The translations under genes and the position numbers were made by a program. A stretch of 64,000 nt of DNA from Paenibacillus sacheonensis. Lineage in GTDB: Bacteria; Bacillota; Bacilli; Paenibacillales; Paenibacillaceae. Positions 53,436-62,046 of the stretch are shown here, piece after piece (position 1 is the first letter of the stretch; every line of letters begins with the position of its first letter). A model generated the notes under the pieces. It worked only from the letters and a program-made list of their open reading frames with translations, was not told the origin of the DNA and ran no database searches. The stretch is taken from NCBI RefSeq assembly GCF_009909195.1, contig NZ_JAAAMU010000013.1, forward strand, positions 124,001 through 188,000, written 5' to 3'.

Positions 53436-54077
53436 TTGACACTAACCGCCAGGCAACTCGAAATCCTGAAGCTGGTCCGGCTGCACGCGCCGATCACGGG
53501 CGATCAGCTGGCTGAGATTTTGGGGACCGGCAAGCCTACGCTGCGGGCGGACCTGTCGCTGCTTGTGATGCTCCGCCTGCTGGAGGCCAAGCCGCGCGTC
53601 GGGTATTTCCCGGGAACGGCCGGCAAGGACGAGGAAGGGACGTTCAAGCGTTGGGAAACCGCGCGGGTGAAGGACGTGCAGGGGTTGCCGAACAGCGTCG
53701 CCGACAGCTCTACCGTACATGACGCGGTTATCAGCCTGTTCATGGGCAACGCGGAGGCGCTGACGGTCGTGGACGAGAACCGGCATTTCGTCGGCGTGGT
53801 AACGCCGAAGGATCTGCTGAAGGTGACGCTCGGCAATGCCAATCCCGCCTCGCTCCCGGTCAGCATGGCGATGTCGCGGATTCCGGCCGTCGCCGCGGTT
53901 CGCGCCGATCAGCCGCTGATCGAGGCCGTCCGCAAAATGCTGGTGCAGGAGCTGGACGGACTTCCCGTCGTGTCGAAGCTTGAGCAGCCTTCACCGCGCT
54001 ATGAAGTCATCGGTTGGATCAGCAAGACGAATATTCTCCGCTGGATGACGGAAGTAGAGTCGAACGGACAGGAGTAG
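53436..54077 (+). CDS. ccpN: gluconeogenesis repressor CcpN (HTH plus two CBS domains)
   Basis: A 213-residue repressor: N-terminal winged helix (LTARQLEILKLVRLHAPITGDQLAEIL, TLRADLSLLVMLRLLEAKPR) and two CBS domains (about 80-140 and 145-205; VDENRHFVGVVTPKDLLKV). In B. subtilis CcpN represses gapB and pckA under glycolytic conditions, sensing nucleotides through the CBS pair. TTG 53436 is the start, with TGGAGGTGAG before it. yqfL follows 6 bp later, as in Bacillus, and glpX and an aldolase come next, so this is a central-carbon control block. Confidence 0.9.
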   Translation: MTLTARQLEILKLVRLHAPITGDQLAEILGTGKPTLRADLSLLVMLRLLEAKPRVGYFPGTAGKDEEGTFKRWETARVKDVQGLPNSVADSSTVHDAVISLFMGNAEALTVVDENRHFVGVVTPKDLLKVTLGNANPASLPVSMAMSRIPAVAAVRADQPLIEAVRKMLVQELDGLPVVSKLEQPSPRYEVIGWISKTNILRWMTEVESNGQE

Positions 54078-54083
54078 GAGGGC

Positions 54084-54911
54084 ATGAGGGTGGAGAGTAC
54101 GGGGAAACGCACGCAGCCGATTTACATTTGTTCGGACGCGGTCGGGGAAACGGCCGAAGCGGTCGTGAAGGCGGCGATGCGCCAATTTGCGTATGACGGG
54201 GTGAAGCTCGTCCGATGCGGCCACATCAAGACCGAGGATGAGATCGTTCGGATCGTGGACGAGGCGGCGGGTACGGGAGGCTTTATCGCGTATACGCTCG
54301 TGCAGCCGGAGCTGCGGGAGACGATGAAGGAGGAAGCGCTGCTTCGGGGCGTGCGCGCGATCGACGTGCTCGGGCCGATGATGCAGGCGTTCATCGATAC
54401 GTTCAACGATTCGCCGAAGCGCCAGCCAGGGCTGCTTCATGCGCTGGACGACGATTATTACCGCCGGATCGAGGCGATCGAATTCGCCGTGAAATACGAC
54501 GACGGCAAAGATATTCGGGGCTTGCTGCTTGCCGAAGTCGTAATCGTCGGCGTATCCCGCACATCGAAGACGCCGCTCAGCATCTATTTGGCGCATAAAG
54601 GCATCCGGGTGGCGAATTTGCCGCTCGTGCCGGAAGTGGGCGTGCCGCAAGAGCTCTTCGGCGGCAGCCGATTGGTCATCGGATTGACGATGCAGCCGGA
54701 GAAGCTGTCCGGCATACGCGCCGAACGATTGAAGGCGATGGGACTGCCGTTCTCCGCGCAGTATGCTTCCGCCGACCGGATTCAAGCGGAGCTGGTCTAT
54801 GCGGAAACGATCATGGACCGGCTGGGTTGTCCGATCATCGATGTGACGGAGAAGGCGATCGAGGAAACGGCAGGCATCATCATCGGCTGGCTGCAAGAGC
54901 TTCAAGCTTGA
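54084..54911 (+). CDS. yqfL: pyruvate,phosphate dikinase regulatory protein (PSRP, YqfL)
   Basis: A 275-residue bifunctional ADP-dependent kinase/phosphorylase (DUF299) that switches PEP-forming dikinase off and on by Thr phosphorylation. The N-terminus is PIYICSDAVGETAEAVVKAA; the P-loop-like site is GVSRTSKTPLS (about 155-165); the C-terminal QPEKLSGIRAER is also conserved. The gene starts 6 bp after ccpN, so it is co-transcribed. Its presence with glpX and a fructose-6-phosphate aldolase supports control of the PEP/gluconeogenic node. Confidence 0.92.
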   Translation: MRVESTGKRTQPIYICSDAVGETAEAVVKAAMRQFAYDGVKLVRCGHIKTEDEIVRIVDEAAGTGGFIAYTLVQPELRETMKEEALLRGVRAIDVLGPMMQAFIDTFNDSPKRQPGLLHALDDDYYRRIEAIEFAVKYDDGKDIRGLLLAEVVIVGVSRTSKTPLSIYLAHKGIRVANLPLVPEVGVPQELFGGSRLVIGLTMQPEKLSGIRAERLKAMGLPFSAQYASADRIQAELVYAETIMDRLGCPIIDVTEKAIEETAGIIIGWLQELQA

Positions 54912-54955
54912 AGGGAATTTACGGCAGGGAAAAGAAGAAGAGGGGGCGAGGCAGG

Positions 54956-55930
54956 ATGGAACGGGAGCTTGCGCTTGAAATCGTACGGGTGACGGAGCTG
55001 GCCGCGCTTGCGGCGGCGCCGTGGATGGGAAGAGGCGACAAACATCATGCCGACGAGGCGGCGACGAATGCCATGCGCGGCATGCTGGACTCGGTATCGA
55101 TCCGCGGGACGGTCGTCATCGGCGAAGGGGAAATGGACGAAGCGCCGATGCTGTACATCGGCGAGCAAGTCGGCAGCCTGCAGGGACCGGAAGTCGATGT
55201 CGCCGTCGATCCGCTGGAAGGCACGGAGCTGGTGGCAAGAGGACTTAACAATGCAATGGCGGTAATCGCGGTTGCGCCTAGAGGGGGGCTGCTGCATGCT
55301 CCCGATATGTACATGGAGAAGCTGGCAGTCGGGCCGGCGCTTGCGGGCAAGCTGAGTCTTGACGATCCGATCCGGACGACCTTGGAGAAAGCGGCCCTTG
55401 TTCTGCACAAGCAGGTATCCGACCTGACGGTCATGATCCTGGACCGCGAACGCCACGCGGATCTGATTCGCAGCCTGCGCGAGGCCGGCGTCCGCATCAA
55501 GTTCTTGTCCGACGGCGACGTGGCGGGCGCGATCGCGCCGGCTTTTGCCGAAGCGGGAATCGATCTGTACGTCGGCTCCGGGGGCGCGCCCGAAGGCGTA
55601 TTGGCAGCCGCGGCCCTGCAATGCCTCGGCGGCGAGATTCAAGGCCGGCTCATGCCGGGGAATGAAGAACAGGAGCGGCGCTGCATGGAGATGGGACTGG
55701 CCGATCCGCACAGGCTGCTGCGCATGGAGGATATGATCGGGCGCGAAGACGTGATATTCGCCGCGACCGGCGTGACGCCGGGCGAATTCCTGGGCGGCGT
55801 GACGATGCTTCCGGATCAGCGCGCGGAGACCCACTCGATCGTCATGAGGGCCCGCACGCGCACCATCCGGTTCATCAAGACGCTGCATCATTTGCCGAAC
55901 AAGCCTCTGCTGAGCAAGCTGAAAGCCTAA
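54956..55930 (+). CDS. glpX: class II fructose-1,6-bisphosphatase
   Basis: A 324-residue Mn/Mg-dependent phosphatase, key to gluconeogenesis: fructose-1,6-bisphosphate to fructose-6-phosphate. Metal and substrate motifs are GEGEMDEAPMLYIGE and DPLEGTELVARG; GSGGAPEGVLAAAALQCLGGEIQGRL is the later substrate loop. ATG 54956 is preceded by GGGGCGAGG; I do not extend into yqfL, which would give a 367-residue form. It follows yqfL by 44 bp in the same direction. Confidence 0.93.
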   Translation: MERELALEIVRVTELAALAAAPWMGRGDKHHADEAATNAMRGMLDSVSIRGTVVIGEGEMDEAPMLYIGEQVGSLQGPEVDVAVDPLEGTELVARGLNNAMAVIAVAPRGGLLHAPDMYMEKLAVGPALAGKLSLDDPIRTTLEKAALVLHKQVSDLTVMILDRERHADLIRSLREAGVRIKFLSDGDVAGAIAPAFAEAGIDLYVGSGGAPEGVLAAAALQCLGGEIQGRLMPGNEEQERRCMEMGLADPHRLLRMEDMIGREDVIFAATGVTPGEFLGGVTMLPDQRAETHSIVMRARTRTIRFIKTLHHLPNKPLLSKLKA

Positions 55931-55957
55931 TTTCACGATTTGGAGGATGGATGAAGC

Positions 55958-56605
55958 ATGAAATTTTTCCTGGATACCGCGAACGTTGAAGAAATCAAAC
56001 GGATCACCCGGCTCGGCCTGGTCGACGGCATTACGACCAATCCTTCGCTAATTGCGAAGGAAGACCGCGACTTCAAGGAAGTCATTCAAGAAATCTGCGC
56101 GATCGTCGACGGACCGGTCAGCGCGGAAGTCATCGGCACCAAGGCCGAGGACATGCTGAAGGAAGCCTACGAGCTGGCGCAGTGGGCGCCGAACGTCGTG
56201 ATCAAGCTGCCGATGACGGAGGACGGTCTATACGCGTGCAACGAGTTGTCGCGCAAAGGCATCAAGACGAACGTGACGCTCGTCTTCTCCGCGGCGCAAG
56301 GCTTGATGGCGGCGAAAGCCGGAGCGTCGTTCATCAGCCCGTTCATCGGGCGCCTGGACGATATCGCGGCGGACGGCATGCAGCTCGTGCGCGACCTGAA
56401 GACCATCATCGACAATTACGGCTTCGATACCGAGATCATCTCCGCGAGCATTCGCAATGTCGGCCATGTGGAGCAAGCTGCGATTGCGGGAGCCCACATC
56501 GCGACGATTCCGGGTTCCCTGCTGCCGGTTCTCTGGAAGCATCCGCTGACGGATATCGGGATCGAGAAGTTTTTGGCGGATTGGAACAAAGCCCAGTTCA
56601 AGTAA
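55958..56605 (+). CDS. fsa: transaldolase-like fructose-6-phosphate aldolase
   Basis: A 215-residue small transaldolase-fold protein. The Schiff-base lysine is K83 in [18 protein letters not shown] and [12 protein letters not shown] near the start, and [31 protein letters not shown], are family hallmarks. It makes or splits fructose-6-phosphate, or works as a short transaldolase. GGAGGATGG lies upstream, 27 bp after glpX, so it is the last gene of the ccpN-yqfL-glpX-fsa block, closed by a terminator at 56652. Confidence 0.9.
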   Translation: MKFFLDTANVEEIKRITRLGLVDGITTNPSLIAKEDRDFKEVIQEICAIVDGPVSAEVIGTKAEDMLKEAYELAQWAPNVVIKLPMTEDGLYACNELSRKGIKTNVTLVFSAAQGLMAAKAGASFISPFIGRLDDIAADGMQLVRDLKTIIDNYGFDTEIISASIRNVGHVEQAAIAGAHIATIPGSLLPVLWKHPLTDIGIEKFLADWNKAQFK

Positions 56606-56651
56606 CCTGCGGGCGGAATGTTGTTTAATGGACTTCGGTTGAACGAATGAT

Positions 56652-56708
56652 AAAAGGACGCTTTCGAGCCCGGGTGCTGGATCCCTGGCTGGCGAAGGCG
56701 TCCTTTTT
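56652..56708 (+). terminator. intrinsic terminator of the gluconeogenesis block
   Basis: AAAAGGACGC...TTCG (56652-56665) pairs with CGAAGGCGTCCTTTT (56693-56708) with one bulge; T-run at the end. Confidence 0.85.
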
Positions 56709-56769
56709 TATTTGATGCGCTTTCATTCTGCGGCAGCACTCACGGGCGGAAATCTGTCCTAAGCTCAGA

Positions 56770-57372
56770 TCAGTTCAGCAGCAGCCCGGAGAAATGGCCG
56801 ACGTACTTGGCTTTGATCTGCTCGACCGTGAAGCCGCGTTCCTTCGTCAGGTAGAAGAACATGCCGGCATCGAACGTGGCCGCTGCGGCAAAGGCGGAAA
56901 ATTCCGTGTCTTCGGTACGCGCATCGCCGCTCTGGACCGCTTCGTCGAGCAGTCCTTTCAGCTTGCCGACGACGTAGACGAACGGCTCCGATTGATAGAG
57001 GCCGATCCGTTCCTCGGCGCAGGTGACCGTCGGCTTGATGGCGCTCAGCCACTCGATTTCGCTGGCCATGTACTCGATCAGGCGGGCAACGAAGCCTTCC
57101 AGGCGTTCGCGCACGGGAGAGCCGGCGGAGCTGGCCAGGTAGTGGTCGATGCCGCTTGTGAATCGCTGGAAGCTGTCCGCCATCAGCTCCATGCAGAGCT
57201 CGGCTTTAGATGCATAACGTCTGTACAACGTGCCCTGCCCGACTCCGGCGGACTTGGCGATTTGGTGCATGCTGACGCCTTCGACGCCGCGTTCGTGGAA
57301 TAATTGGGAAGCGGTATCGAGGATGAGCTCGCGGTGCCTGGCGGCATCCTTGCGTTCGTTGCGCTGCTGCAT
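56770..57372 (-). CDS. TetR-family repressor
   Basis: A 200-residue TetR regulator. The helix-turn-helix is ILDTASQLFHERGVEGVSMHQIAKSAGVGQGTLYRRYASKAEL (about 15-57); the rest is the helical ligand domain. AGGGGG before ATG 57372 (reverse strand) supports the start, and the 32-codon longer form is rejected. It is divergent from an EmrB/QacA-type MFS exporter, with a palindrome between them, the usual layout of a drug-inducible efflux pair. Confidence 0.88.
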   Translation of the reverse strand: MQQRNERKDAARHRELILDTASQLFHERGVEGVSMHQIAKSAGVGQGTLYRRYASKAELCMELMADSFQRFTSGIDHYLASSAGSPVRERLEGFVARLIEYMASEIEWLSAIKPTVTCAEERIGLYQSEPFVYVVGKLKGLLDEAVQSGDARTEDTEFSAFAAAATFDAGMFFYLTKERGFTVEQIKAKYVGHFSGLLLN

Positions 57373-57419
57373 AAGCGATGACCCCCTAAGTTTATACGGA
57401 AAATTCACACTGTCTTTCA

Positions 57420-57474
57420 TTGACAATGATCGCGTTGTCCGGTAAGCTGTTACTAAGTAAGCGGACAATTGTCC
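57420..57474. promoter_or_regulatory. TetR operator/efflux promoter region
   Basis: GGACAATTGTCC (57463-57474) is a perfect 12-bp palindrome. Further half-sites TTGTCC (57435-57440) and GACAA (57422-57426) repeat the same core. A consensus -35 TTGACA lies at 57420-57425. Confidence 0.6.
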
Positions 57475-57605
57475 ATTTATAAAAAATCCGCACGGCGCGC
57501 CGCCGTCGCTGCTTTCATTGTAACCTTACGTGAGGCGGAGGGTCAATGTCAGGGGGAGAACGAACGCCGGAGCGGAAATAAGATTCATTGGGTAGGAGGG
57601 TTTGC

Positions 57606-59075
57606 ATGTCGGCACAAGCTTCATCCGCTGCGAGCATCGAGGAGCCGTTTTCGATTAAGAAAATCTTGGCCCCGCTTGCAGCCATCATCATCGGTATTTT
57701 CATGGTCGTTCTGGACGGCACGGCCGTCAACGTCGCGATTCCGGGCTTAATGGACGAATTTCATTCCACCTTTCAAGTCGTCGGCTGGACGGTAACGGGC
57801 TACGCGCTTGCGCAAGCCGCGGCGATCCCGCTCTCCGGCTGGCTGTCCGACCGGTTCGGCGCGAAGCAGGTATTCCTCGTTTCCGTTTTCTTGTTCACGG
57901 TAGGTTCGCTTCTATGCGCCCTGTCCACCAGCGTGGAAATGCTCATCGCGTTCCGTATCATTCAAGGTCTCGGCGGCGGTATGGTGCTTCCGATCGCGAT
58001 GGCTTTTACTTACCGCCTAAGCCCGCCCGATAAGGTCGGCCAGGTCATGGGCATGATGGGGATCCCGATTCTGCTTGCTCCCGCGCTCGGTCCCGTGCTT
58101 GCGGGCTGGCTGATCGAATCCGTCAGCTGGAAATGGCTGTTCCTGATCAACATTCCGATCGGCGTCGTCGGCATCCTGCTCGGCATCAAGACGCTTCCGC
58201 GCATCGAGCGCAAAGCCGTTGCTTCCCTCGACCGCTTTGGATTCATCCTCGCGCCGCTTGCGTTCGCGGGCTTGTCCTACGGCGTCAGCGAAGGCGCCAA
58301 CGGTTGGACCTCCGCGAAGACGATCGCGGGTATCGTCGTCGGCGCGGTCGCGCTCATTCTGTTCATTATCGCGGAACTGAGACATAGAGAACCGCTGCTC
58401 GAGCTCCGCGTCTTCCGTTCTTCGGATTTCACGCGCGGCATTATCGTGCAATGGATTTCCCAAATCGCTTTGTTCGGCACGATGTTCCTGGTTCCGGTAT
58501 TCCTGCAGAACGCGCACGGCAAGGGCGCGCTCGACACGGGTCTGATCATGCTGCCGCAGGCGATCGCGGCAGGCGTATTCATGCCGATCGGCGGCAAGCT
58601 GTTCGATAAAGTCGGCGCACGGCCGCTCGTCTTCATCGGCATGCTGCTCGTTACGGTGGCGGCGTTCATTCTGTCCCTCGTCGACGCGGAGTCCAGCATG
58701 ATGATGATCATGGGGCCGCTCGCGCTTCTCGGCGCAGGCATGGGTCTGTCGATGATGCCGCTCAATACGCATCTGATGCAGGCGGCTCCGAGAGAACTCG
58801 TCGGACGCGTGACATCCCTGACGAACGCGGCGCAGCAAGTCATGACGTCGTTCGCGGTAGCCGGCCTGTCCACGATTCTTGCGAAGCGCATGACCGTGCA
58901 TTCGCCGACCGCGAAGACGCCGCTCGACGCGTATTCGATGTCGTTCGGCGATACGTTCCTCATTCTGACCTTCATTGCCGTCATCGGTGCCGTGTTCGGC
59001 CTGATGCTTCGCCGTCCGGCGAAAGTCGAAGGCGAAGAGGCCGCGCAGCCTGAAATGATGATGCACATAGGTTAA
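57606..59075 (+). CDS. DHA2-family MFS drug exporter (EmrB/QacA type)
   Basis: A 489-residue, 14-helix drug/proton antiporter. Helix 1 holds D1-motif LDGTAVNVAIPGL; motif A is SGWLSDRFGAKQ; motif C is PILLAPALGPVLAG. The substrate range of such exporters is broad (dyes, disinfectants, antibiotics). TAGGAGGG sets ATG 57606. The divergent TetR and the operator palindrome indicate substrate-induced expression. Terminator at 59108. Confidence 0.9.
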   Translation: MSAQASSAASIEEPFSIKKILAPLAAIIIGIFMVVLDGTAVNVAIPGLMDEFHSTFQVVGWTVTGYALAQAAAIPLSGWLSDRFGAKQVFLVSVFLFTVGSLLCALSTSVEMLIAFRIIQGLGGGMVLPIAMAFTYRLSPPDKVGQVMGMMGIPILLAPALGPVLAGWLIESVSWKWLFLINIPIGVVGILLGIKTLPRIERKAVASLDRFGFILAPLAFAGLSYGVSEGANGWTSAKTIAGIVVGAVALILFIIAELRHREPLLELRVFRSSDFTRGIIVQWISQIALFGTMFLVPVFLQNAHGKGALDTGLIMLPQAIAAGVFMPIGGKLFDKVGARPLVFIGMLLVTVAAFILSLVDAESSMMMIMGPLALLGAGMGLSMMPLNTHLMQAAPRELVGRVTSLTNAAQQVMTSFAVAGLSTILAKRMTVHSPTAKTPLDAYSMSFGDTFLILTFIAVIGAVFGLMLRRPAKVEGEEAAQPEMMMHIG

Positions 59076-59107
59076 GGAAGCTTCGATATCAAGTTTCCAT
59101 TTAAATT

Positions 59108-59148
59108 AACGGCTGTACGGGTCCCTGCGACCCGTGCAGCCGTTTTTT
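59108..59148 (+). terminator. intrinsic terminator after the MFS gene
   Basis: AACGGCTGTACGGGTC (59108-59123) pairs with GACCCGTGCAGCCGTT (59129-59144), one mismatch, then TTTTT. Confidence 0.92.
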
Positions 59149-59277
59149 GATGTGTGAGCTCGAGATCCCTGACGTTCGTTGCCCGGTCTTCCCGGCAATT
59201 ATCGCAATGACGCTCGCATGGCTATGGTGTACAATATAGGAAGCATTGCCATTTCGGTAACGAGCTCGGGAGGCCGC

Positions 59278-59952
59278 ATGGGGAAAATACTTATATTCGT
59301 GTTGTTATGGAGGCTGACGGGAAGTCCGATTATTGCCGTCATCGTGTTATTGATTATTTTCTATGTCTTGGAACGCCGTTACGTCGGATTGACGCCGAGC
59401 ATCGTGAAGCCGCTGCGCCGCTTCCGTACGATTCGGCGCCTGCGGCAGCAGGTTGCGATGAATCCGAACGATATTCCTGCCAAGCACGAGCTGGCCCGGC
59501 TGCTCATCGAGCGCAAGCGCTTCGCCGAAGCCAAGTCGTGGCTGATGCCGATGCAGGATGCACTCGAGAATTCCGCGGAATTCTGGGACGATCTCGGCAC
59601 CGCTTTGCTTCAGCTCGGCGAACGGGAAGCGGCGCAAGCGGCGATCGGCAACGCGCTTTCGATTAACCCCCGGGTCAAGTACGGGACGCCTTACTTGCGC
59701 CTCGCCACTATTCATGCGAAGACGGACCCGCAGAAGGCGATCGGGTATTTGCAGTCCTTTCGGGCCATCCATTCCTCTTCGATCGAGGCCTATTATCGCC
59801 TGGCGGGCGTGTATGCGCAGATGGGACAGCGCGACGAGGCGAAGGGGATGCTGAAGGAATGCGGAACGATCTATCGTTCGCTCCCCCGCTATAAGAAGCG
59901 CCAGGAACGCAAATGGGCGCTGCTTGCTTGGCTGAAAGCCATGCGGACGTAA
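59278..59952 (+). CDS. TPR-repeat membrane protein
   Basis: A 224-residue protein. One or two N-terminal helices (ILIFVLLWRLTGSPIIAVIVLLIIFYVLE) anchor it; a basic stretch (RRFRTIRRLRQQ) and tetratricopeptide-like repeats follow (DIPAKHELARLLIERKRFAEAKSWL, AEFWDDLGTALLQLGEREAAQAAIGNALSINP, SIEAYYRLAGVYAQMGQRDEAKGML). It probably scaffolds a membrane complex; the partner is unknown. ATG 59278 follows GGGAGG; the frame from 59179 is longer but unsupported. Confidence 0.75.
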   Translation: MGKILIFVLLWRLTGSPIIAVIVLLIIFYVLERRYVGLTPSIVKPLRRFRTIRRLRQQVAMNPNDIPAKHELARLLIERKRFAEAKSWLMPMQDALENSAEFWDDLGTALLQLGEREAAQAAIGNALSINPRVKYGTPYLRLATIHAKTDPQKAIGYLQSFRAIHSSSIEAYYRLAGVYAQMGQRDEAKGMLKECGTIYRSLPRYKKRQERKWALLAWLKAMRT

Positions 59953-60143
59953 GAATTCGACTCGTTCCGAGGTCCGGATCGACACCTCCGAATAAGCTTG
60001 GCTTTATTGCTGTCGAGCGCCGGTATTGGTTAATCCTCACATTGCCACCCTACTCGAAATCAGTCATAATTAAAGGCGCTCGGCGGATGTCGAAGTTCCA
60101 CGAATCTCGCATAAAATAAGGATTTGATCGGAGAGTTAAGGGA

Positions 60144-61892
60144 ATGCGCCGTAACGTATGGCTGTTGATCATCGTATTGATCGCCGTCCTTCTTGGTGTG
60201 AACAACACCGTCTATTATTTTACAACGAAAAAATCGCTCGAGGACGGTCTTCGACACGAGCTGGACTCGGTCGCGAAGCAAGTCGCGCTTTCGATCGAAA
60301 GCTCGAGGAACGGGGCGGAAATCTACCAGGACGAGATCGGGCGCGAGCTTCGCGCGGCCTCTATCGCCGCGCAGTACGCGCTGGATTCCGACGTCGAGAA
60401 GGTAACGAACGATCAACTCAGCGAACTGGCGAAGAAACTGGACATGGTCGATATTACGCTGCTGAAGCGGACCGCGGACAATATCGTTCTCTATAAATCA
60501 TCGGACCCCAAGGAGCCCGGCTACGAGACCGACAACTGGGATCCTTGGTACAAGGCATTCAACCAATTATTCGACGACAAGAACGTCTCGATCGATTGGG
60601 GTCAGCGCCTGCCGAACTTTTGGACCGGACCGTTCGAATTCTCGTCGACGTCCACGGACAAGATTCAAAAGTGGGGCTATTACCACGACGGATCGACGAA
60701 TTATATCATCGACCCCTATATCAGCTATAAAAGCAGGCAGTTGGCCTACGACAACGTTACCGGCGTCAGCCACCTGATCGGCGAGACGCTCGAGGCGAAC
60801 CAATGGCTGAAGGAAATCGCGGTCCTCAATCCGGAGACCTTTCCCGGCGGCAGGCCGCAGACCATAAGCGAGAACGGGGAGCTCGTCTCGCATATGACGC
60901 AGGATTCGATCATCGAAGGCTCCTATACGTTGAAGCATCATACCGATACCGCGAACGTGAAGCTGGCGAACGAGTCGGGCACGAAGATTTACCAAGACGC
61001 GGTCATTGGCGGCAGGCATGTCATCAAGCTGTTCATTCCGGTCGAAGTCAGCACGAAGGTCGCCAGCATGCTGGACGGCAGCGGCAAGCCGATTCCCAGG
61101 TACGTGCTTTCGCTCGTGGCGGACTATGGCGCGATTCAGCAGACGCTCGATAAGCAGCTCGTCAACATCGGACTGATTATCGGAATCGCGACGCTTCTAA
61201 GCTTGATCTTCCTGTATTGGGTCGTGATGGCTTATCGCAAGTCGCAGGACAAGCTGGTCCGGCGCACGCAGGAAACCTACCTGGACGAGATCAATAGCAT
61301 GTTCCAGTCCATTCGTTCGCAGCGTCATGATTTCGTGAATCACGTACAGACGATGCAGTCGCTCGCGGAGCTCGGCAAGACGGAAGAGCTGAAGACGTAC
61401 GCCGCCGAGCTGACGGGCGAGATTCGTACGATGAACGAGATTATCAGCATCGGCAATCCCGCGATCGCGGCGCTGATCCGTTCCAAGTCGCTTCAGGCGG
61501 AAATGCTGAAGGTGGATTTCGCATCGGTGTTCACCGACATGAATAAGCTCGAGCTCGGCATCAAGTCGCTCGACATGACGCGGCTGCTGGGCAACTTGAT
61601 CGATAATGCGTTCGATGAAGTCATGACCTACGGGGAAGACCTTCGTCAGGTGAGCATCGAGGCGAGCCAGAAGGACGGATATTTCCAATTCATGATCAGC
61701 AATACGTGTCTTCGCGCGGAGGAGCTGAGGAACAAGCCGTTGTTCCAGGCGGGATATTCGTCCAAGGTAGGCAACCATTCCGGCCTAGGCCTGCATATCG
61801 TCAAATCCATCGTCGACAAGTACAAAGGGGTCATTTCCCTGGTACTCGACGAGCCGAATACCGTGACGTTTATCATTAAAATTCCGTACTGA
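60144..61892 (+). CDS. sensor histidine kinase, Spo0B-type acceptor (orphan)
   Basis: A 582-residue kinase: helix 1 (about 6-27), an outside sensor of about 310 residues, helix 2 (about 342-365), a Spo0B-like acceptor with H395 in RSQRHDFVNHVQTM, and a GHKL ATPase (N box LLGNLIDNAFDEV, G2 GLGLHIVKSIV). No response regulator is adjacent, as for phosphorelay kinases that feed Spo0F or for orphan kinases. AAGGGA precedes the ATG. A terminator at 61909 closes it. The signal is unknown. Confidence 0.85.
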   Translation: MRRNVWLLIIVLIAVLLGVNNTVYYFTTKKSLEDGLRHELDSVAKQVALSIESSRNGAEIYQDEIGRELRAASIAAQYALDSDVEKVTNDQLSELAKKLDMVDITLLKRTADNIVLYKSSDPKEPGYETDNWDPWYKAFNQLFDDKNVSIDWGQRLPNFWTGPFEFSSTSTDKIQKWGYYHDGSTNYIIDPYISYKSRQLAYDNVTGVSHLIGETLEANQWLKEIAVLNPETFPGGRPQTISENGELVSHMTQDSIIEGSYTLKHHTDTANVKLANESGTKIYQDAVIGGRHVIKLFIPVEVSTKVASMLDGSGKPIPRYVLSLVADYGAIQQTLDKQLVNIGLIIGIATLLSLIFLYWVVMAYRKSQDKLVRRTQETYLDEINSMFQSIRSQRHDFVNHVQTMQSLAELGKTEELKTYAAELTGEIRTMNEIISIGNPAIAALIRSKSLQAEMLKVDFASVFTDMNKLELGIKSLDMTRLLGNLIDNAFDEVMTYGEDLRQVSIEASQKDGYFQFMISNTCLRAEELRNKPLFQAGYSSKVGNHSGLGLHIVKSIVDKYKGVISLVLDEPNTVTFIIKIPY

Positions 61893-61908
61893 TCCATACA
61901 TTCCGTTG

Positions 61909-61946
61909 CCCCTTGTCCGCGTTGGATTGCGAGACAGGGGGTTTTT
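61909..61946 (+). terminator. intrinsic terminator after the orphan kinase
   Basis: CCCCTTGTC (61909-61917) pairs with GACAGGGG (61933-61940), one bulge, followed by TTTTT. Confidence 0.8.
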
Positions 61947-62046
61947 ATGATTCGGGCTTTCGGCGGCCAAGGGGAGATTGCGAAGCGAAATCGCATTGCC
62001 ATGTGTTATAATGGCAGGAATGGGTATGAATGAACGGAGGGGCGCC

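Noticed and set aside
54827-54955. Extension of glpX into yqfL
   Set aside because: It would overlap yqfL by 85 bp and adds an atypical His/Arg-rich stretch absent from the family.
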